Source: a virus | Reading direction: 5' to 3' (one strand) | Length of the DNA stretch: 29,056 bases | IMG/VR virus record: IMGVR_UViG_3300045955_000281 | Location: 1-29,056 of that record | Part shown: piece by piece, positions 12,082 through 19,799 of the stretch | Layout: the number at the start of each line of letters is the position of its first letter | How positions within the stretch are numbered: position 1 is the first letter of the stretch | Program-made: the position numbers and the translations under genes | The notes under the pieces: model-generated | What the model saw: the letters and a program-made list of their open reading frames with translations, nothing else | The model's database searches: none | What the model was told of the DNA's origin: nothing

Positions 12082-12958
12082 GCGGCTGCGCGCTTTCGCC
12101 ACCGGGAAGCCCGTCGGCGTGGACCGCAAGGCCAAGGTGCTCCGCGGTTACGTCGTCGCCCAGCTCGGCCCGTTCAAGAGCTTCGGCCGCGGCGAGTTCG
12201 ATCGGCTCGCGCTCGAGCAGATCGTGGAGCTCGGCAACGCCGGCCCTCATGGGCTCAAGAGCCACTTTCAGCACGAGACGCTGTCCGACGACGGCCTGGG
12301 CAAGCTGCTCGGCCGCTCCAGGAACTTCCGCCTGGACACCGCCACCGTCATGCGCGACGGCAAGCGGCTCACCGTCGAGGCCGTGCGTGCGGATCTCCAC
12401 TTCTCGGACGCGGCCTTCAACGCCCCGGCCGGGAACCTGGGCCAGTACGTGATGGACCTGGCCGATGAGGATCCGGACGCGCTCAGCTCTTCGCTCGTGC
12501 TCAACAAGACCGAGGCCTGGCGGCTGAACGAGGACGGCACGCCGCAGATCGACGAGGACGGGGAGGAGCTGCCGCCGCTCTGGCGGGTCGAGAAGCTCTG
12601 GGCCTCCGACATCGTGGACACCGGCGACGCCGTGGACGGGCTCCTGTCGGTGCAGCTCGACATCGATCGCCTGCCCGACGCCGCGGTCCGCCGCGGCGCC
12701 GAGCTGCTCGACCGGGCCTTCGCCGGCCAGCCGCGGGAGGTGATCGAGGCCCGCTGCAAGGCCTGGCTGAGCCGCTACCTGGCCCACCGGTTCGGGCCAG
12801 AGGAGGAATCACCCCACCCCCAACCCCCTCCCCGGATCGGGGAGGGGGCAGGGGGAGAGGTTCGAGGCCCCGCCGGCGACGTGCCGGTCGCCATTCGCCG
12901 TAAGCTCCTGAACCTCAAGGCGAAACAACTTGCTCTGTACACCGCGGGCGGACGGTAG
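12044..12958 (+). CDS. Putative prohead maturation protease, 304 aa
   Basis: The ATG at 12044 follows GGAGG at 6-nt spacing and lies inside the portal 3' end. Position between portal and major capsid protein is that of the HK97 prohead protease. The fold signals fit loosely: KVLRGYVVAQLGPFKSF at the start, GLKSHFQHETLSDDGLGKLL with candidate catalytic histidines H74 and H77, VRADLHFSDAAFN, and DPDALSSSLVL with serines 148-150 as candidate nucleophile. These are my readings, not verified catalytic residues. Residues about 256-276 (SPHPQPPPRIGEGAGGEV) are encoded by a palindrome inserted in frame, so the C-terminal tail tolerates extra sequence. The last part is basic. Confidence 0.7.
   Translation: MPKPSKPIPVQPERLRAFATGKPVGVDRKAKVLRGYVVAQLGPFKSFGRGEFDRLALEQIVELGNAGPHGLKSHFQHETLSDDGLGKLLGRSRNFRLDTATVMRDGKRLTVEAVRADLHFSDAAFNAPAGNLGQYVMDLADEDPDALSSSLVLNKTEAWRLNEDGTPQIDEDGEELPPLWRVEKLWASDIVDTGDAVDGLLSVQLDIDRLPDAAVRRGAELLDRAFAGQPREVIEARCKAWLSRYLAHRFGPEEESPHPQPPPRIGEGAGGEVRGPAGDVPVAIRRKLLNLKAKQLALYTAGGR
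12811..12860. repeat. GC-rich palindrome, family A copy 2 (inside the protease frame)
   Basis: Perfect 10-bp arms CCCCCTCCCC (12824-12833) and GGGGAGGGGG (12839-12848) with GGATC between, plus CCCCACCCCC and GGGGGAGAGG flanks. It is translated in frame without breaking the protease gene. Confidence 0.8.
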
Positions 12959-13184
12959 CCAGAATGGGCCCTGACAATTCGCTTTGCCGCGTAGGGGTTG
13001 ATCGCGAGCCGTTGCTCCGGTCGCCCAGCGCGGAACAGTAGCAAACCACGCACGCCGTCGCGGGCGCGGACTACTCGCAAGGGATGCTCTCACGAGACCT
13101 TTGCCGGTGGCCTGCGCCCGTGCTCATTTCACGGCTGGCCTCTGGCGAGCCGGGCGGCGTAAGCTCCCGGAGATGGAGGCCAGC

Positions 13185-14480
13185 ATGGAAGCCCTCAAGG
13201 AACTGCTCGACAAGCGCGCGAAGGCCTGGCACGACGCGAAGGCCATCCTCGACAAGGCGGACGCTGAAAAGCGCGAGCTCACCGCCGAGGAGAACCAGAC
13301 CTACGAGCGGCTCGAGGCGGAGATCGACGGCTTGACCGCCAAGATCGACGCCCGGGAGACCGGCGATCGGCGGCGCAAGAAGCTGTCCAACCTCGGCGAC
13401 CGCATGCGCGACGAGCTGCCCCGGCAGACCGAGCCGAGCCAGCCGGGCCTCAGCCGGGAGCACACCGGCGAAGCCCTCACCTTCCAGCTCCGGGGCCGGA
13501 CGATCACGATCGCCCCGGGCAGCCGCGAGCACGAGCGGGCCAGCGACAAGTACAACCAGGCCATGCTCAACTATCTGCTCACCGGCGAGAAGCTGGGCAT
13601 GCAGACGGCCGTCGATACCAAGGGCGGCGTGCTCGCCTCCACGCAACTGTCCATGGACCTGATCAAGTTCCTCGACGACGAGGTGTTCATCCGGCAGCTC
13701 GCCACCGTGGCCCCGCCGCTCTCCAACGCGGTCAGCCTGGGCGTGATGAGCTATGACACCGACGTCGGCGACGCCGACTGGACGCCGGAAGTGCCGGCCT
13801 CGGACATCTCCGAGGACGATACCGCCGCCTTCGGTGGCCGCGAGCTGACGCCCCACCTGGTCACCAAGCTGGTGAAGTTCAGCCAGAAGATGGTCCGCGT
13901 CTGGCCGCAGACCAACAGCTTTCTCGCCGGCCGCCTGGGCTACAAGTTCGGCGTCACCGAAGAGAAGGCCTTCCTGACCGGCAACGGCAACCACCGGCCG
14001 CTGGGCGTGTTCGTCGCCTCGGACGACGGCGTCAGCACGGGCCGCGACGTCACCGCCTCCGCGGCCACCAGCTTCACGGCCGACGATGTGATCGACTGGC
14101 TCTACAACCTCAAGCCCGGCCACCTCAACGTGGCCACGATCGTCGCCCACCGCGATTTCATCAAGCGCTGCCGGAAGCTCAAGGACGGCAACGGCCAGTA
14201 CCTCTGGCAGCCCGGCCTGCAAGGCGGCAACCCGAGCGTGATCTGCGAGCGGCCCTACAAGACCTCGGAACACGCGCCCAACACCTACACCACGGGCCAG
14301 TACATCGCGATCGCCGGCAACTGGAAGGCCGGCTACATGATTGTTGACTCGCTCGAGCTGGCCATCCAGCGCCTCGAGGAGCTGTTCAGCCTCAAGAATC
14401 AGTTCGGCCTCCTGGCCCGCAAGGAAACGGACGGTCAGCCGGTGCTGGAAGAAGCCTTCACGCGCTTGAAGCTCGGATAG
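13185..14480 (+). CDS. Major capsid protein, HK97 fold, 431 aa
   Basis: Builds the icosahedral shell. The ATG at 13185 is preferred because GGAGG stands 5 nt before it; an ATG at 13173 would add four residues and earlier starts lie in repeat-like sequence. Residues 1-80 are a charged coiled coil (MEALKELLDKRAKAWHDAKA), the delta or scaffold domain normally removed by the protease. The mature part follows with TAVDTKGGVLASTQLSMDLI, the FLDDEVFIRQLATVAPPLSN N-arm, FGVTEEKAFLTGNGNHRPLG and a conserved C-terminal IQRLEELFSLKNQFGLLARK. The 226-bp gap before it (12959-13184) holds no gene that I can support; it contains a CCGGG...CCCGG hairpin at 13150-13170. Confidence 0.92.
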   Translation: MEALKELLDKRAKAWHDAKAILDKADAEKRELTAEENQTYERLEAEIDGLTAKIDARETGDRRRKKLSNLGDRMRDELPRQTEPSQPGLSREHTGEALTFQLRGRTITIAPGSREHERASDKYNQAMLNYLLTGEKLGMQTAVDTKGGVLASTQLSMDLIKFLDDEVFIRQLATVAPPLSNAVSLGVMSYDTDVGDADWTPEVPASDISEDDTAAFGGRELTPHLVTKLVKFSQKMVRVWPQTNSFLAGRLGYKFGVTEEKAFLTGNGNHRPLGVFVASDDGVSTGRDVTASAATSFTADDVIDWLYNLKPGHLNVATIVAHRDFIKRCRKLKDGNGQYLWQPGLQGGNPSVICERPYKTSEHAPNTYTTGQYIAIAGNWKAGYMIVDSLELAIQRLEELFSLKNQFGLLARKETDGQPVLEEAFTRLKLG

Positions 14481-14488
14481 TTTCCGCC

Positions 14489-14506
14489 GCCGCGTGCGGC
14501 TTGAAG
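14489..14506 (+). repeat. Family B intergenic repeat, copy 2
   Basis: GCCGCGTGCGGCTTGAAG matches the start of the copy at 17971 at 16 of 18 positions. It sits directly after the capsid gene stop and before the next ribosome binding site. Confidence 0.5.
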
Positions 14507-14545
14507 TGAGATCACGAGGCCCCCGAGAGGGCGGGAGACCAGACC

Positions 14546-14974
14546 ATGCGAGACATGCTGCACAACGACGTGGAGTATCGCGTTGCCATCCCGGCCGACG
14601 AGGGGGCCGGCAGCGACACCGCCAAGGTGAGCTCGATCATCGACGTCGCCAATCGCGACTCGCTCGAGTTCATCATCGCCACCGGCGCGCTGGCCGACTC
14701 GAACGCCACCTTCACGGTGCTCGTCGAGGACGGCGACAACTCCGCCCTCAGCGACGCCGCGGCCGTGGACGACGCGTTCCTGCTCGGCACCGAGGCCGGC
14801 GCCAGTTTCCAGTTCGACGACGACAGCGAAGTGCGCAAGATCGGCTACATCGGGCCCAAGCGCTACGTGCGTTTGACCATCACGCCGGCCAACAACACCG
14901 GCGCCTGGGACATCGCCGTCGTCGCGGCCCTGGGCGGCTGCCGCAAGGTGCCGCGTAGTTCGCAATCGGCGTAG
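14546..14974 (+). CDS. Putative capsid decoration or head-associated protein, 142 aa
   Basis: The ATG at 14546 follows GGGAG at 8-nt spacing. The sequence opens MRDMLHNDVEYRVAIPADEG and is a beta-sandwich-like protein with alternating hydrophobic residues (FIIATGALADSNATFTVLVE, KIGYIGPKRYVRLTITPANN). I recall proteins with IGYIGxKRYVRL next to the major capsid gene in several tailed phages; they are usually unannotated. Its position right after the capsid gene and its beta content suggest decoration of the shell. That role is inferred. Confidence 0.7.
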   Translation: MRDMLHNDVEYRVAIPADEGAGSDTAKVSSIIDVANRDSLEFIIATGALADSNATFTVLVEDGDNSALSDAAAVDDAFLLGTEAGASFQFDDDSEVRKIGYIGPKRYVRLTITPANNTGAWDIAVVAALGGCRKVPRSSQSA

Positions 14975-15037
14975 CTCCCATCCGTGTCTTAAGTGACTAC
15001 TCGCCTGCGGGCGGGGCAACCAGCGGAGTCCATTGCA

Positions 15038-15832
15038 ATGTCGACCGCAGCGCAGCGAACATACGGCCCGAAGGTCTACCGCGAACAAGGCGGCAACATC
15101 CTGCGGGTGCGCGAGAACGGCAACAGCGATCGCGGCCTCATCGTCTGCGAGGACGACCTGTGGGGCGACTGCCCCATTCTCAACTGGCTCCTCGATCCGA
15201 CCATCGGCACCTGCCTGATCGAGAACTGGCACAGCTACGACGCCGAGGCCACCGTCGGCAATTACGTGCTGACCCAGGCCACGGCCGGCACGGCCGCGAT
15301 TGACACGGCCGAGACCGGCGTGCTGCTCCTGGATTCGGATTCCACCACCAGCACGCAAGGAGCCAACCTCCAGCGCCCCAAGGCGGCCTTCGTGCCGGTG
15401 GCGGACACCACGATCTGGGCCGAGTTCGAGTTCAAGATCGTGGACACCTTCGACAAGGTGGAGCTCTTCTGCGGCCTCTCCGAGATCGACACCAGCATCA
15501 TCGCCGCCAGCGCCATGAGCACCAGCAACCACATCGGCTGGCAGTGCCTGACCGATGACGGCGTGCTGCTCTTCGACACGGAGAAGGCGACCGCGGCCGC
15601 GACGCAGGCGGCGGCGACCATCGCGGAGGCGACCTACATCAAGCTCGGCTTCAAGGTGACCGGCGTTACCAGCATCAAGCAGTACGTCAACGGCACGCTC
15701 ACCGGCTCCGAAGTGGCGACCGCCAACATCCCGATCGTGGCGCTGTTTCCGTCGTTCGTGTGCCAGTCGGCCGGGACCAACGACCCGATCATGCATCTGC
15801 GCGGCTATCGAATCTTCCAGACGAGGGCTTAA
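15038..15832 (+). CDS. Putative virion surface protein, beta-sandwich, 264 aa
   Basis: The ATG at 15038 follows GGAG at 9-nt spacing; an upstream in-frame GTG lies in intergenic repeat-like sequence and is less likely. It opens MSTAAQRTYGPKVYREQGGN. The central region (WAEFEFKIVDTFDKVELFCG, then a TYIKLGFKVTGVTSIKQYVN segment) reads like a lectin or LamG-like jelly roll with Asn/Gly turns. No catalytic residues are apparent. It is located among head genes, between the decoration candidate and a small 86-aa protein. A role as a capsid surface or adsorption protein is inference. Confidence 0.65.
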   Translation: MSTAAQRTYGPKVYREQGGNILRVRENGNSDRGLIVCEDDLWGDCPILNWLLDPTIGTCLIENWHSYDAEATVGNYVLTQATAGTAAIDTAETGVLLLDSDSTTSTQGANLQRPKAAFVPVADTTIWAEFEFKIVDTFDKVELFCGLSEIDTSIIAASAMSTSNHIGWQCLTDDGVLLFDTEKATAAATQAAATIAEATYIKLGFKVTGVTSIKQYVNGTLTGSEVATANIPIVALFPSFVCQSAGTNDPIMHLRGYRIFQTRA

Positions 15833-15835
15833 TTC

Positions 15836-16096
15836 GTGGCCTGGCAACTGCAACAAGGCGTCGGCACGCTGGCCCACCCGTTCTACACGGGTGTCAGCAG
15901 CGACGCCAAGCCGGCTCTCGACGTGCCCGACGCCACCGCGTTCGAGCTGGACACGCGCCGCGAGTACATCTGGCGGAGGAATGCGTGGTATCTGTTCCGC
16001 GAGCCGCAGAATTTGCTGACGGTTTTGAATGAGCTGGTCCAGCAGCAGAAGCGCACGGTGGAGCAGCTCGAAATCCTGATCGACAAGTTCAAATAG
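15836..16096 (+). CDS. Small phage protein with C-terminal coiled coil, 86 aa
   Basis: The GTG at 15836 is three bases after the preceding stop and follows GAGGG. It opens MAWQLQQGVGTLAHPFYTGV, has an Arg/Trp-rich middle (REYIWRRNAWYLF) and ends in a helix with heptad-like spacing (VLNELVQQQKRTVEQLEILI). The helix may mediate oligomerisation. I recognise no family. Tight spacing to both neighbours (3 and 10 bp) supports it as a real gene of the head module. Confidence 0.6.
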   Translation: MAWQLQQGVGTLAHPFYTGVSSDAKPALDVPDATAFELDTRREYIWRRNAWYLFREPQNLLTVLNELVQQQKRTVEQLEILIDKFK

Positions 16097-16106
16097 GAGA
16101 CCTGCA

Positions 16107-16739
16107 ATGCAAGTCGAACTCCCGTCTGCGAGCGGAAAGTTCCCCCCGGGCCCCGGCCTCCTTTCCGACGAGCGGGCGCAGCTCATGCAGCCCTACGGCG
16201 GCAAGTGGTATCACGCCGCCAAGCAGGGCCGGCTGTTCATGGCCAGCGAAGCCGCCGCCGGCGTCGTGCTGCCGATCTACTCGGCGACCGCCGCCAAGTT
16301 CGTGCTGTGGAACCCGGCCGGCTCAGGCGTCAACCTCGTGCTGGTCCGGTTCACCTCCACCTATGTGGACACGACCGGCGCCGCGGGCGGCTACGCCATC
16401 GGCATCATGAAGAATGCCGGCTCCGCCCTGGCGACCGGCGGTGTCTCCGCCTTCACGGAGACCGTCCCCGAACGCGCCCCCTTCGGTGGATCGACGGGCG
16501 GCAACAAGGTCCGCTTCGCCGCGGCGGCGACCATCATCGCCCCTACGCTGCTCTACCAGCTCGGCCACAATCAACTGGTCCTGACGGCCACGGACGCGAC
16601 CACGGCGGCCTTCGCCTTCCAGAAGGACTTCGACGGCGAGTTGGTGATCGCCCCGAACAACCTCATCAGCTTCGGCGGCAACATCGCCACGCTGAGCAAG
16701 TGGGCCTCGTCCGTGATGTGGTGCGAGGAGCCGGTCTAA
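16107..16739 (+). CDS. Putative virion structural protein, beta-rich, 210 aa
   Basis: The ATG at 16107 follows AGGAG at 6-7 nt spacing. It opens MQVELPSASGKFPPGPGLLS and has a middle of alternating strands (FVLWNPAGSGVNLVLVRFTS) rich in Ala, Gly and Thr. It ends SKWASSVMWCEEPV. No enzyme motif is visible. The mix of strands and glycine turns is typical of outer virion proteins such as decoration or head-fibre proteins. It completes a run of four consecutive beta-rich genes after the capsid gene, an unusually large set for a simple siphovirus head. Confidence 0.6.
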   Translation: MQVELPSASGKFPPGPGLLSDERAQLMQPYGGKWYHAAKQGRLFMASEAAAGVVLPIYSATAAKFVLWNPAGSGVNLVLVRFTSTYVDTTGAAGGYAIGIMKNAGSALATGGVSAFTETVPERAPFGGSTGGNKVRFAAAATIIAPTLLYQLGHNQLVLTATDATTAAFAFQKDFDGELVIAPNNLISFGGNIATLSKWASSVMWCEEPV

Positions 16740-16830
16740 GTTCGTGAAACCACGGTCCGCGTGAGTGGCACGGATTCGCCACGTCGCCGGCCACGGATGG
16801 CCATCACGCGGGCCTGTGCAAGGAGAATCG

Positions 16831-17082
16831 ATGGCTGCCCGGAAGTCGAAGAAGCTCGCCTGCCTGGCCAAGGAGATGCTCGCCGCCAAGGACCGCGGCC
16901 GGGCCGCCTACGGCAAGGCCGACGAGCTGCTCGACGAGCTGCTCGACGACCTCAAGCCCGGCGAGGTCCTCGACCTGGGCGACGGGCAGACGTTCGAGCT
17001 CGTGGACCGCTTCGCGGAGAAAAATAAGGTGTTCACCCCGACCGGATGCAACCGCTTCGAGGTGAAAGTGACGCGCCGGTAA
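16831..17082 (+). CDS. Small phage protein, 83 aa
   Basis: The ATG at 16831 follows AAGGAG. It opens MAARKSKKLACLAKEMLAAK, continues with an acidic helix (KADELLDELLDDLKPGEVLD) and ends in a short beta-hairpin-like segment (DGQTFELVDRFAEKNKVF, then FEVKVTRR). I recognise no family. The arrangement of a basic N-terminus, helix and small sheet is common in minor head or regulatory proteins. The 91 bp before it hold only a short GGCC-ACGGAT-GGCC palindrome. It is followed at once by a family A palindrome that separates it from the connector gene. Confidence 0.6.
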   Translation: MAARKSKKLACLAKEMLAAKDRGRAAYGKADELLDELLDDLKPGEVLDLGDGQTFELVDRFAEKNKVFTPTGCNRFEVKVTRR

Positions 17083-17146
17083 CCTCTCCCCCGCCCCTCC
17101 CCGATTCGGGGAGGGGTTGGGGAGGGGTTGTGTCGGGGGTGAAGGG
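17081..17146. repeat. GC-rich palindrome, family A copy 3
   Basis: Perfect 10-bp arms CCCCTCCCCG (17094-17103) and CGGGGAGGGG (17107-17116) around a 3-nt loop, with an AACCTCTCCC flank and a GGGGTTGGGGAGGGG extension. It fills the gap before the connector gene; its GGGGGTGA end supplies the likely ribosome binding site. Confidence 0.8.
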
Positions 17147-17148
17147 TT

Positions 17149-17961
17149 ATGGGACTCGAGCTCCTCACCGCCCCCTACGCCGAGCCGATCGGCCTGTACG
17201 AGACCAAGGCCCACTGCCGGGTGCAGGTGACCGCCGACGACACCTACCTCACCGATCGCATCCGCGACGTGCGCGAGTATGTGGAGGAGGGGCTCAGCCT
17301 GCAGTTCGTGGCGGCGACCTGGCGGTTGAAGCTCGACGAATTTCCGGAGGACGACGAGATCCTCCTGCCGCGCGGCCCGGTGATCGGCATCAGCGCGATC
17401 AGCTACGTGGACAGCGACGGGGCCACGCAGTCCCTGACCTCGAGCGACTACCAGCTCGACACCAGCAAGAAGCTGGCCCGCTTGCAGCCGGCCTACGGCG
17501 AAGCCTGGCCCTCGACCCGCGAGCAGTTGAACGCCGTGACGGTGGATTTCTACGCGGGCTACCTGGCCCCGTTCACGGCGGTGGCGGCCACGAATGTGAT
17601 CACGGTGCAGGGACGGACCCTCACCAACGGCGACAAGTTCCGGCTGTCGAACCACCACACGGAATCCGGCGGGGCGCTGCCGGGCGGGCTGTCGGCGAAC
17701 ACGGATTATTACGTGATCAGCGCCTCGGGCTCGACCGGCAAGCTGAGCCTGACCTCCGGCGGTTCCGAGGTGGACATCACGGACACGGGCACGGGCACGC
17801 ACTTCCTGGGCCAGCTCCCGGGACGGGCCCGGTCGCTCCTGAATGTGCTGGTCGCCAACCTCTACGAGAACCGGGAGGCGGTGATCAAGGGCACGATCGT
17901 GGCCGAGCTGCCCTGGGCGGCGCAATCGCTGTGGTGGTCGCTTTGGCCGGGGGAGATGTAA
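17149..17961 (+). CDS. Head-tail connector, gp6-like, with an inserted beta domain, 270 aa
   Basis: Seals the portal and links head to tail. Residues 1-140 follow the gp6-like connector pattern: MGLELLTAPYAEPIGLYETK, AHCRVQVTADDTYLTDRIRD, TWRLKLDEFPEDDEILLPRG and VTVDFYAGYLAPF. The usual C-terminal helix (SLLNVLVANLYENREAVIKG) comes only at residue 229. Between them, about residues 142-222, lies an extra domain (ITVQGRTLTNGDKFRLSNHH ... LPGGLSANTDYYVISASGST ... VDITDTGTGTHFLG). It resembles a repeat domain found in phage fibres and surface proteins. Normal connectors of this type are about 190 residues, so this is a domain insertion. Confidence 0.85.
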   Translation: MGLELLTAPYAEPIGLYETKAHCRVQVTADDTYLTDRIRDVREYVEEGLSLQFVAATWRLKLDEFPEDDEILLPRGPVIGISAISYVDSDGATQSLTSSDYQLDTSKKLARLQPAYGEAWPSTREQLNAVTVDFYAGYLAPFTAVAATNVITVQGRTLTNGDKFRLSNHHTESGGALPGGLSANTDYYVISASGSTGKLSLTSGGSEVDITDTGTGTHFLGQLPGRARSLLNVLVANLYENREAVIKGTIVAELPWAAQSLWWSLWPGEM

Positions 17962-17970
17962 GCACCCAGC

Positions 17971-17996
17971 GCCGCTTGCGGCTTGACGCTCGGAGG
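17971..17996 (+). repeat. Family B intergenic repeat, copy 3
   Basis: GCCGCTTGCGGC followed by TTGACGCTCGGAGG. It matches the copy at 22543 at 23 of 26 positions. The final GGAGG is the ribosome binding site of the next gene. Confidence 0.75.
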
Positions 17997-18003
17997 GAAG
18001 CAC

Positions 18004-18336
18004 ATGCCAGCCGGCGCCTACCGCGACGTGATCGACATCGAGGAGCCGACGGAGACCAACAATGCCTTCGGCGAGCCGGTGGCGACCTGGGCGGCGATGA
18101 GCAGCGGCTCGGACATTCGCGCGGAGGTGAAGGACTTGCAGGGCCGCGAGCTCGAGCAGGCCAAGGCCACGCACGCGGACGTGAGTGTGCGGGTGAAGCT
18201 CCGTTACTTCTCGGGCCTGACGCCCAAGAAGCGGTTCAAACAGAAGCCGAGCAACCGCTACCTGCAGATCGAGAGCGTCGCCAACCCGGACGGCCGGCAG
18301 ATCGAGCACGTGTGCTTGTGCAAGCAGGAGGTGTGA
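18004..18336 (+). CDS. Phage head-tail adaptor (head closure), 110 aa
   Basis: Joins the connector ring to the tail. The ATG at 18004 follows GGAGGG. It opens MPAGAYRDVIDIEEPTETNN, followed by AFGEPVATWAAM and IRAEVKDLQGRELEQAKATH. The YRxxIxIxxPxxxxxxxGxxxxxWxx...RAxVxxLxGxExxxA pattern belongs to the phage head-tail joining family (Pfam Phage_H_T_join). The strand pairs VSVRVKLRYFSGLT and RYLQIESVANPDG are also typical. Its length is normal. It is directly downstream of the connector and upstream of the gp10-like protein, the expected order. Confidence 0.88.
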   Translation: MPAGAYRDVIDIEEPTETNNAFGEPVATWAAMSSGSDIRAEVKDLQGRELEQAKATHADVSVRVKLRYFSGLTPKKRFKQKPSNRYLQIESVANPDGRQIEHVCLCKQEV

Positions 18337-18337
18337 G

Positions 18338-18562
18338 ATGAAACCAGGAGACACCGGCAAGCTGAACTTCGACGGTCACCCGCTCAACGGGCTGCCGTTT
18401 GAATTGCACAAGTGCACCAGCGACGGCATGGCGATCATCAAGCTGGTCGAGAAGGCCAGCGCCAAGCGCAAGGGCTACAAGGTCGGCGACACGTTCCACG
18501 TGCCCAAGTCGGCCTTCCTGGCGGATGGCCAGCCGGTGCCGTCGACCCAGGCGAAGCCATGA
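18338..18562 (+). CDS. Small phage protein, 74 aa, unknown
   Basis: The ATG at 18338 lies two bases after the adaptor stop and follows AGGAGG. It opens MKPGDTGKLNFDGHPLNGLP and contains CTSDGMAIIKLVEKASAKRK and GYKVGDTFHVPKSAFL, a small beta-barrel-like pattern. I recognise no family. Its stop overlaps the ATG of the next gene (ATGA), which argues for coupled translation and a real product. The last residues (PVPSTQAKP) look disordered. Confidence 0.6.
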   Translation: MKPGDTGKLNFDGHPLNGLPFELHKCTSDGMAIIKLVEKASAKRKGYKVGDTFHVPKSAFLADGQPVPSTQAKP

Positions 18563-19101
18563 GCCTGCGCAACCGGCTCGCCGAGGGGCCCAAGGCGCCG
18601 GTGCACGCGGAGATCGAGGGCCTCGCGGAGATTCAGGCCCGCATCCGGGAACTCGGAGGCCCTTCGGTCAGGCGCATCCTCCGGCCTGGGGTCGCCAAGG
18701 GCACGCGGGTGATCGCCAAGGCCTTGAAGCAGCTCAGTCCGGTCCGGAAAACCCGCCGGGGAGAGAAGGGTAGCTACCGCGGGAAGCAGCTCAAGAAATC
18801 CCAGGGGCAAAAGGTCAAGACGTACAAGGGGGCGGTGCTCGGCATCGCCGGGCCCCGCACCGGTTTCAAGCTCGTGATCGGCACGCGCGTGCGCGGGAAG
18901 CACAAAGGCAAGCCGATCACCTACGATCCCGCCAAGACGTTCCACCTGGTGGACCTCAAGACCAAGCGGTCGCAGGGCCAGGAAGTCCGCCGGCGGGCGG
19001 TGCAGCAGACCAGGGGCGAGGTCAGCCGGATCATGCACGAGGAAACCGGCAGAGCTTACGACGCGGAGGTCAACCGGCTGCGGGCCAAGGGACGGCTATG
19101 A
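18559..19101 (+). CDS. HK97 gp10-like tail-joining protein, 180 aa
   Basis: Minor head-tail joining component. The ATG at 18559 overlaps the preceding stop; upstream in-frame sequence is only the shifted frame of that gene. It opens MSLRNRLAEGPKAPVHAEIE. The GLAEIQARIRELGGPSVRRI helix followed by KGTRVIAKALKQLSPVRKTR is the classic gp10-like start, in which the protein counts off a basic, strand-rich middle (KTYKGAVLGIAGPRTGFKLV). The C-terminal helix VRRRAVQQTRGEVSRIMHEE is also typical. It stands in the expected position before the tail completion gene. Confidence 0.85.
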   Translation: MSLRNRLAEGPKAPVHAEIEGLAEIQARIRELGGPSVRRILRPGVAKGTRVIAKALKQLSPVRKTRRGEKGSYRGKQLKKSQGQKVKTYKGAVLGIAGPRTGFKLVIGTRVRGKHKGKPITYDPAKTFHLVDLKTKRSQGQEVRRRAVQQTRGEVSRIMHEETGRAYDAEVNRLRAKGRL

Positions 19102-19151
19102 ACCCCACCCCAACCCCTCCCCGGAGCGGGGAGGGGCAGGGGAGAGGTTTT
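19101..19151. repeat. GC-rich palindrome, family A copy 4
   Basis: Arms CCCCTCCCCG (19114-19123) and CGGGGAGGGG (19127-19136) with a 3-nt loop; the arms are identical in sequence to those of copy 3. Its GGGGAGAGG end is the ribosome binding site of the next gene, 5 nt before its ATG. Confidence 0.8.
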
Positions 19152-19152
19152 T

Positions 19153-19578
19153 ATGAACGGCGGCAAGTGGATCTACGCCCGGCTGGCGGCCAACGCCGAC
19201 GTCAATGCCCTGATCGGCGCAGCGCCCAGCACGCGTTGCCGGAAGGTGCGGGCCAAGCAAAACGAGACCGTCCCCTACGTGGTCTACCGCCGGGTCGGCA
19301 GCGATCGGCCCCATGCCCACGACGGGCCCGTCAATCCGGTGGGCGCTCGCTTCGAGCTCGACTGCTACGCGGCCACCGGCGACGCGGCCGAGGACCTGGC
19401 GACGAAAGTCGCCGCCGCCCTGCGCACCACGCCTGGACAGCCCACGGTCGCCGGCGGAGTGACCGCACAAGCGTGCCTGGTGGAGGATGACGCCGACGAC
19501 GTGGACGCGCCCGTTCACGGCGACGAGGTCGGCAATTCTTACGTGACCGTGGACTGCGTCTTGTGGCTGGAGGAGTGA
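19153..19578 (+). CDS. Tail completion protein, DUF3168-type, 141 aa
   Basis: Terminates the tail tube at the head-proximal end. It opens MNGGKWIYARLAANADVNAL, then TVPYVVYRRVGSDRPHAHDG, RFELDCYAATGDAAEDLATK, VAAALRTTPG and DDADDVDAPVHGDEVGN. The pattern of an N-terminal helix, PYVVYxRV, the GxxxxxxxxRFELDCYA strand and a Y-VTVDxxLW end belongs to the DUF3168 family (lambda gpU-like or gp17-like tail terminators). The gene starts just after a palindrome and its TGA overlaps the ATG of the next gene. Confidence 0.85.
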   Translation: MNGGKWIYARLAANADVNALIGAAPSTRCRKVRAKQNETVPYVVYRRVGSDRPHAHDGPVNPVGARFELDCYAATGDAAEDLATKVAAALRTTPGQPTVAGGVTAQACLVEDDADDVDAPVHGDEVGNSYVTVDCVLWLEE

Positions 19579-19784
19579 TGCTCGAGTTCGTGCAGGTCAA
19601 GACGCGGGCGCGTGTGTTCGTCGATCCGGCCCAGGTCGCCCTGATCGTCGAGAAGTCGCGCATCGGACAGGACGCGGAACCCCAGCGCACCGCCGCCCTG
19701 CTCCTGCACTCGGGCGTCTGCGTGCAGGTCATGGATCTGGATGGGGACGCCGGCGAGAGGATCGCCGCCGCCCGGATGAAATAG
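19578..19784 (+). CDS. Small phage protein, FlbD-like pattern, 68 aa
   Basis: The ATG at 19578 overlaps the previous stop (TGATG) and follows GGAGG. It opens MLEFVQVKTRARVFVDPAQV, then ALIVEK and a later strand LLLHSGVCVQVMDLDGDAGE. Two short strand regions separated by a loop and a final helix resemble small FlbD-like proteins, which have a VNPxxIxxIE motif followed by a strand and helix. The likeness is weak and no function follows from it. Tight coupling to the tail-completion gene and 15-bp spacing to the tail tube gene support it as real. Confidence 0.6.
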   Translation: MLEFVQVKTRARVFVDPAQVALIVEKSRIGQDAEPQRTAALLLHSGVCVQVMDLDGDAGERIAAARMK

Positions 19785-19799
19785 ACAAGGAGGCCAAGG

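Noticed and set aside
14435-16186. A 583-codon minus-strand open frame over the post-capsid genes
   Set aside because: No recognisable protein content and no start context; the plus-strand genes have ribosome binding sites and tight spacing.
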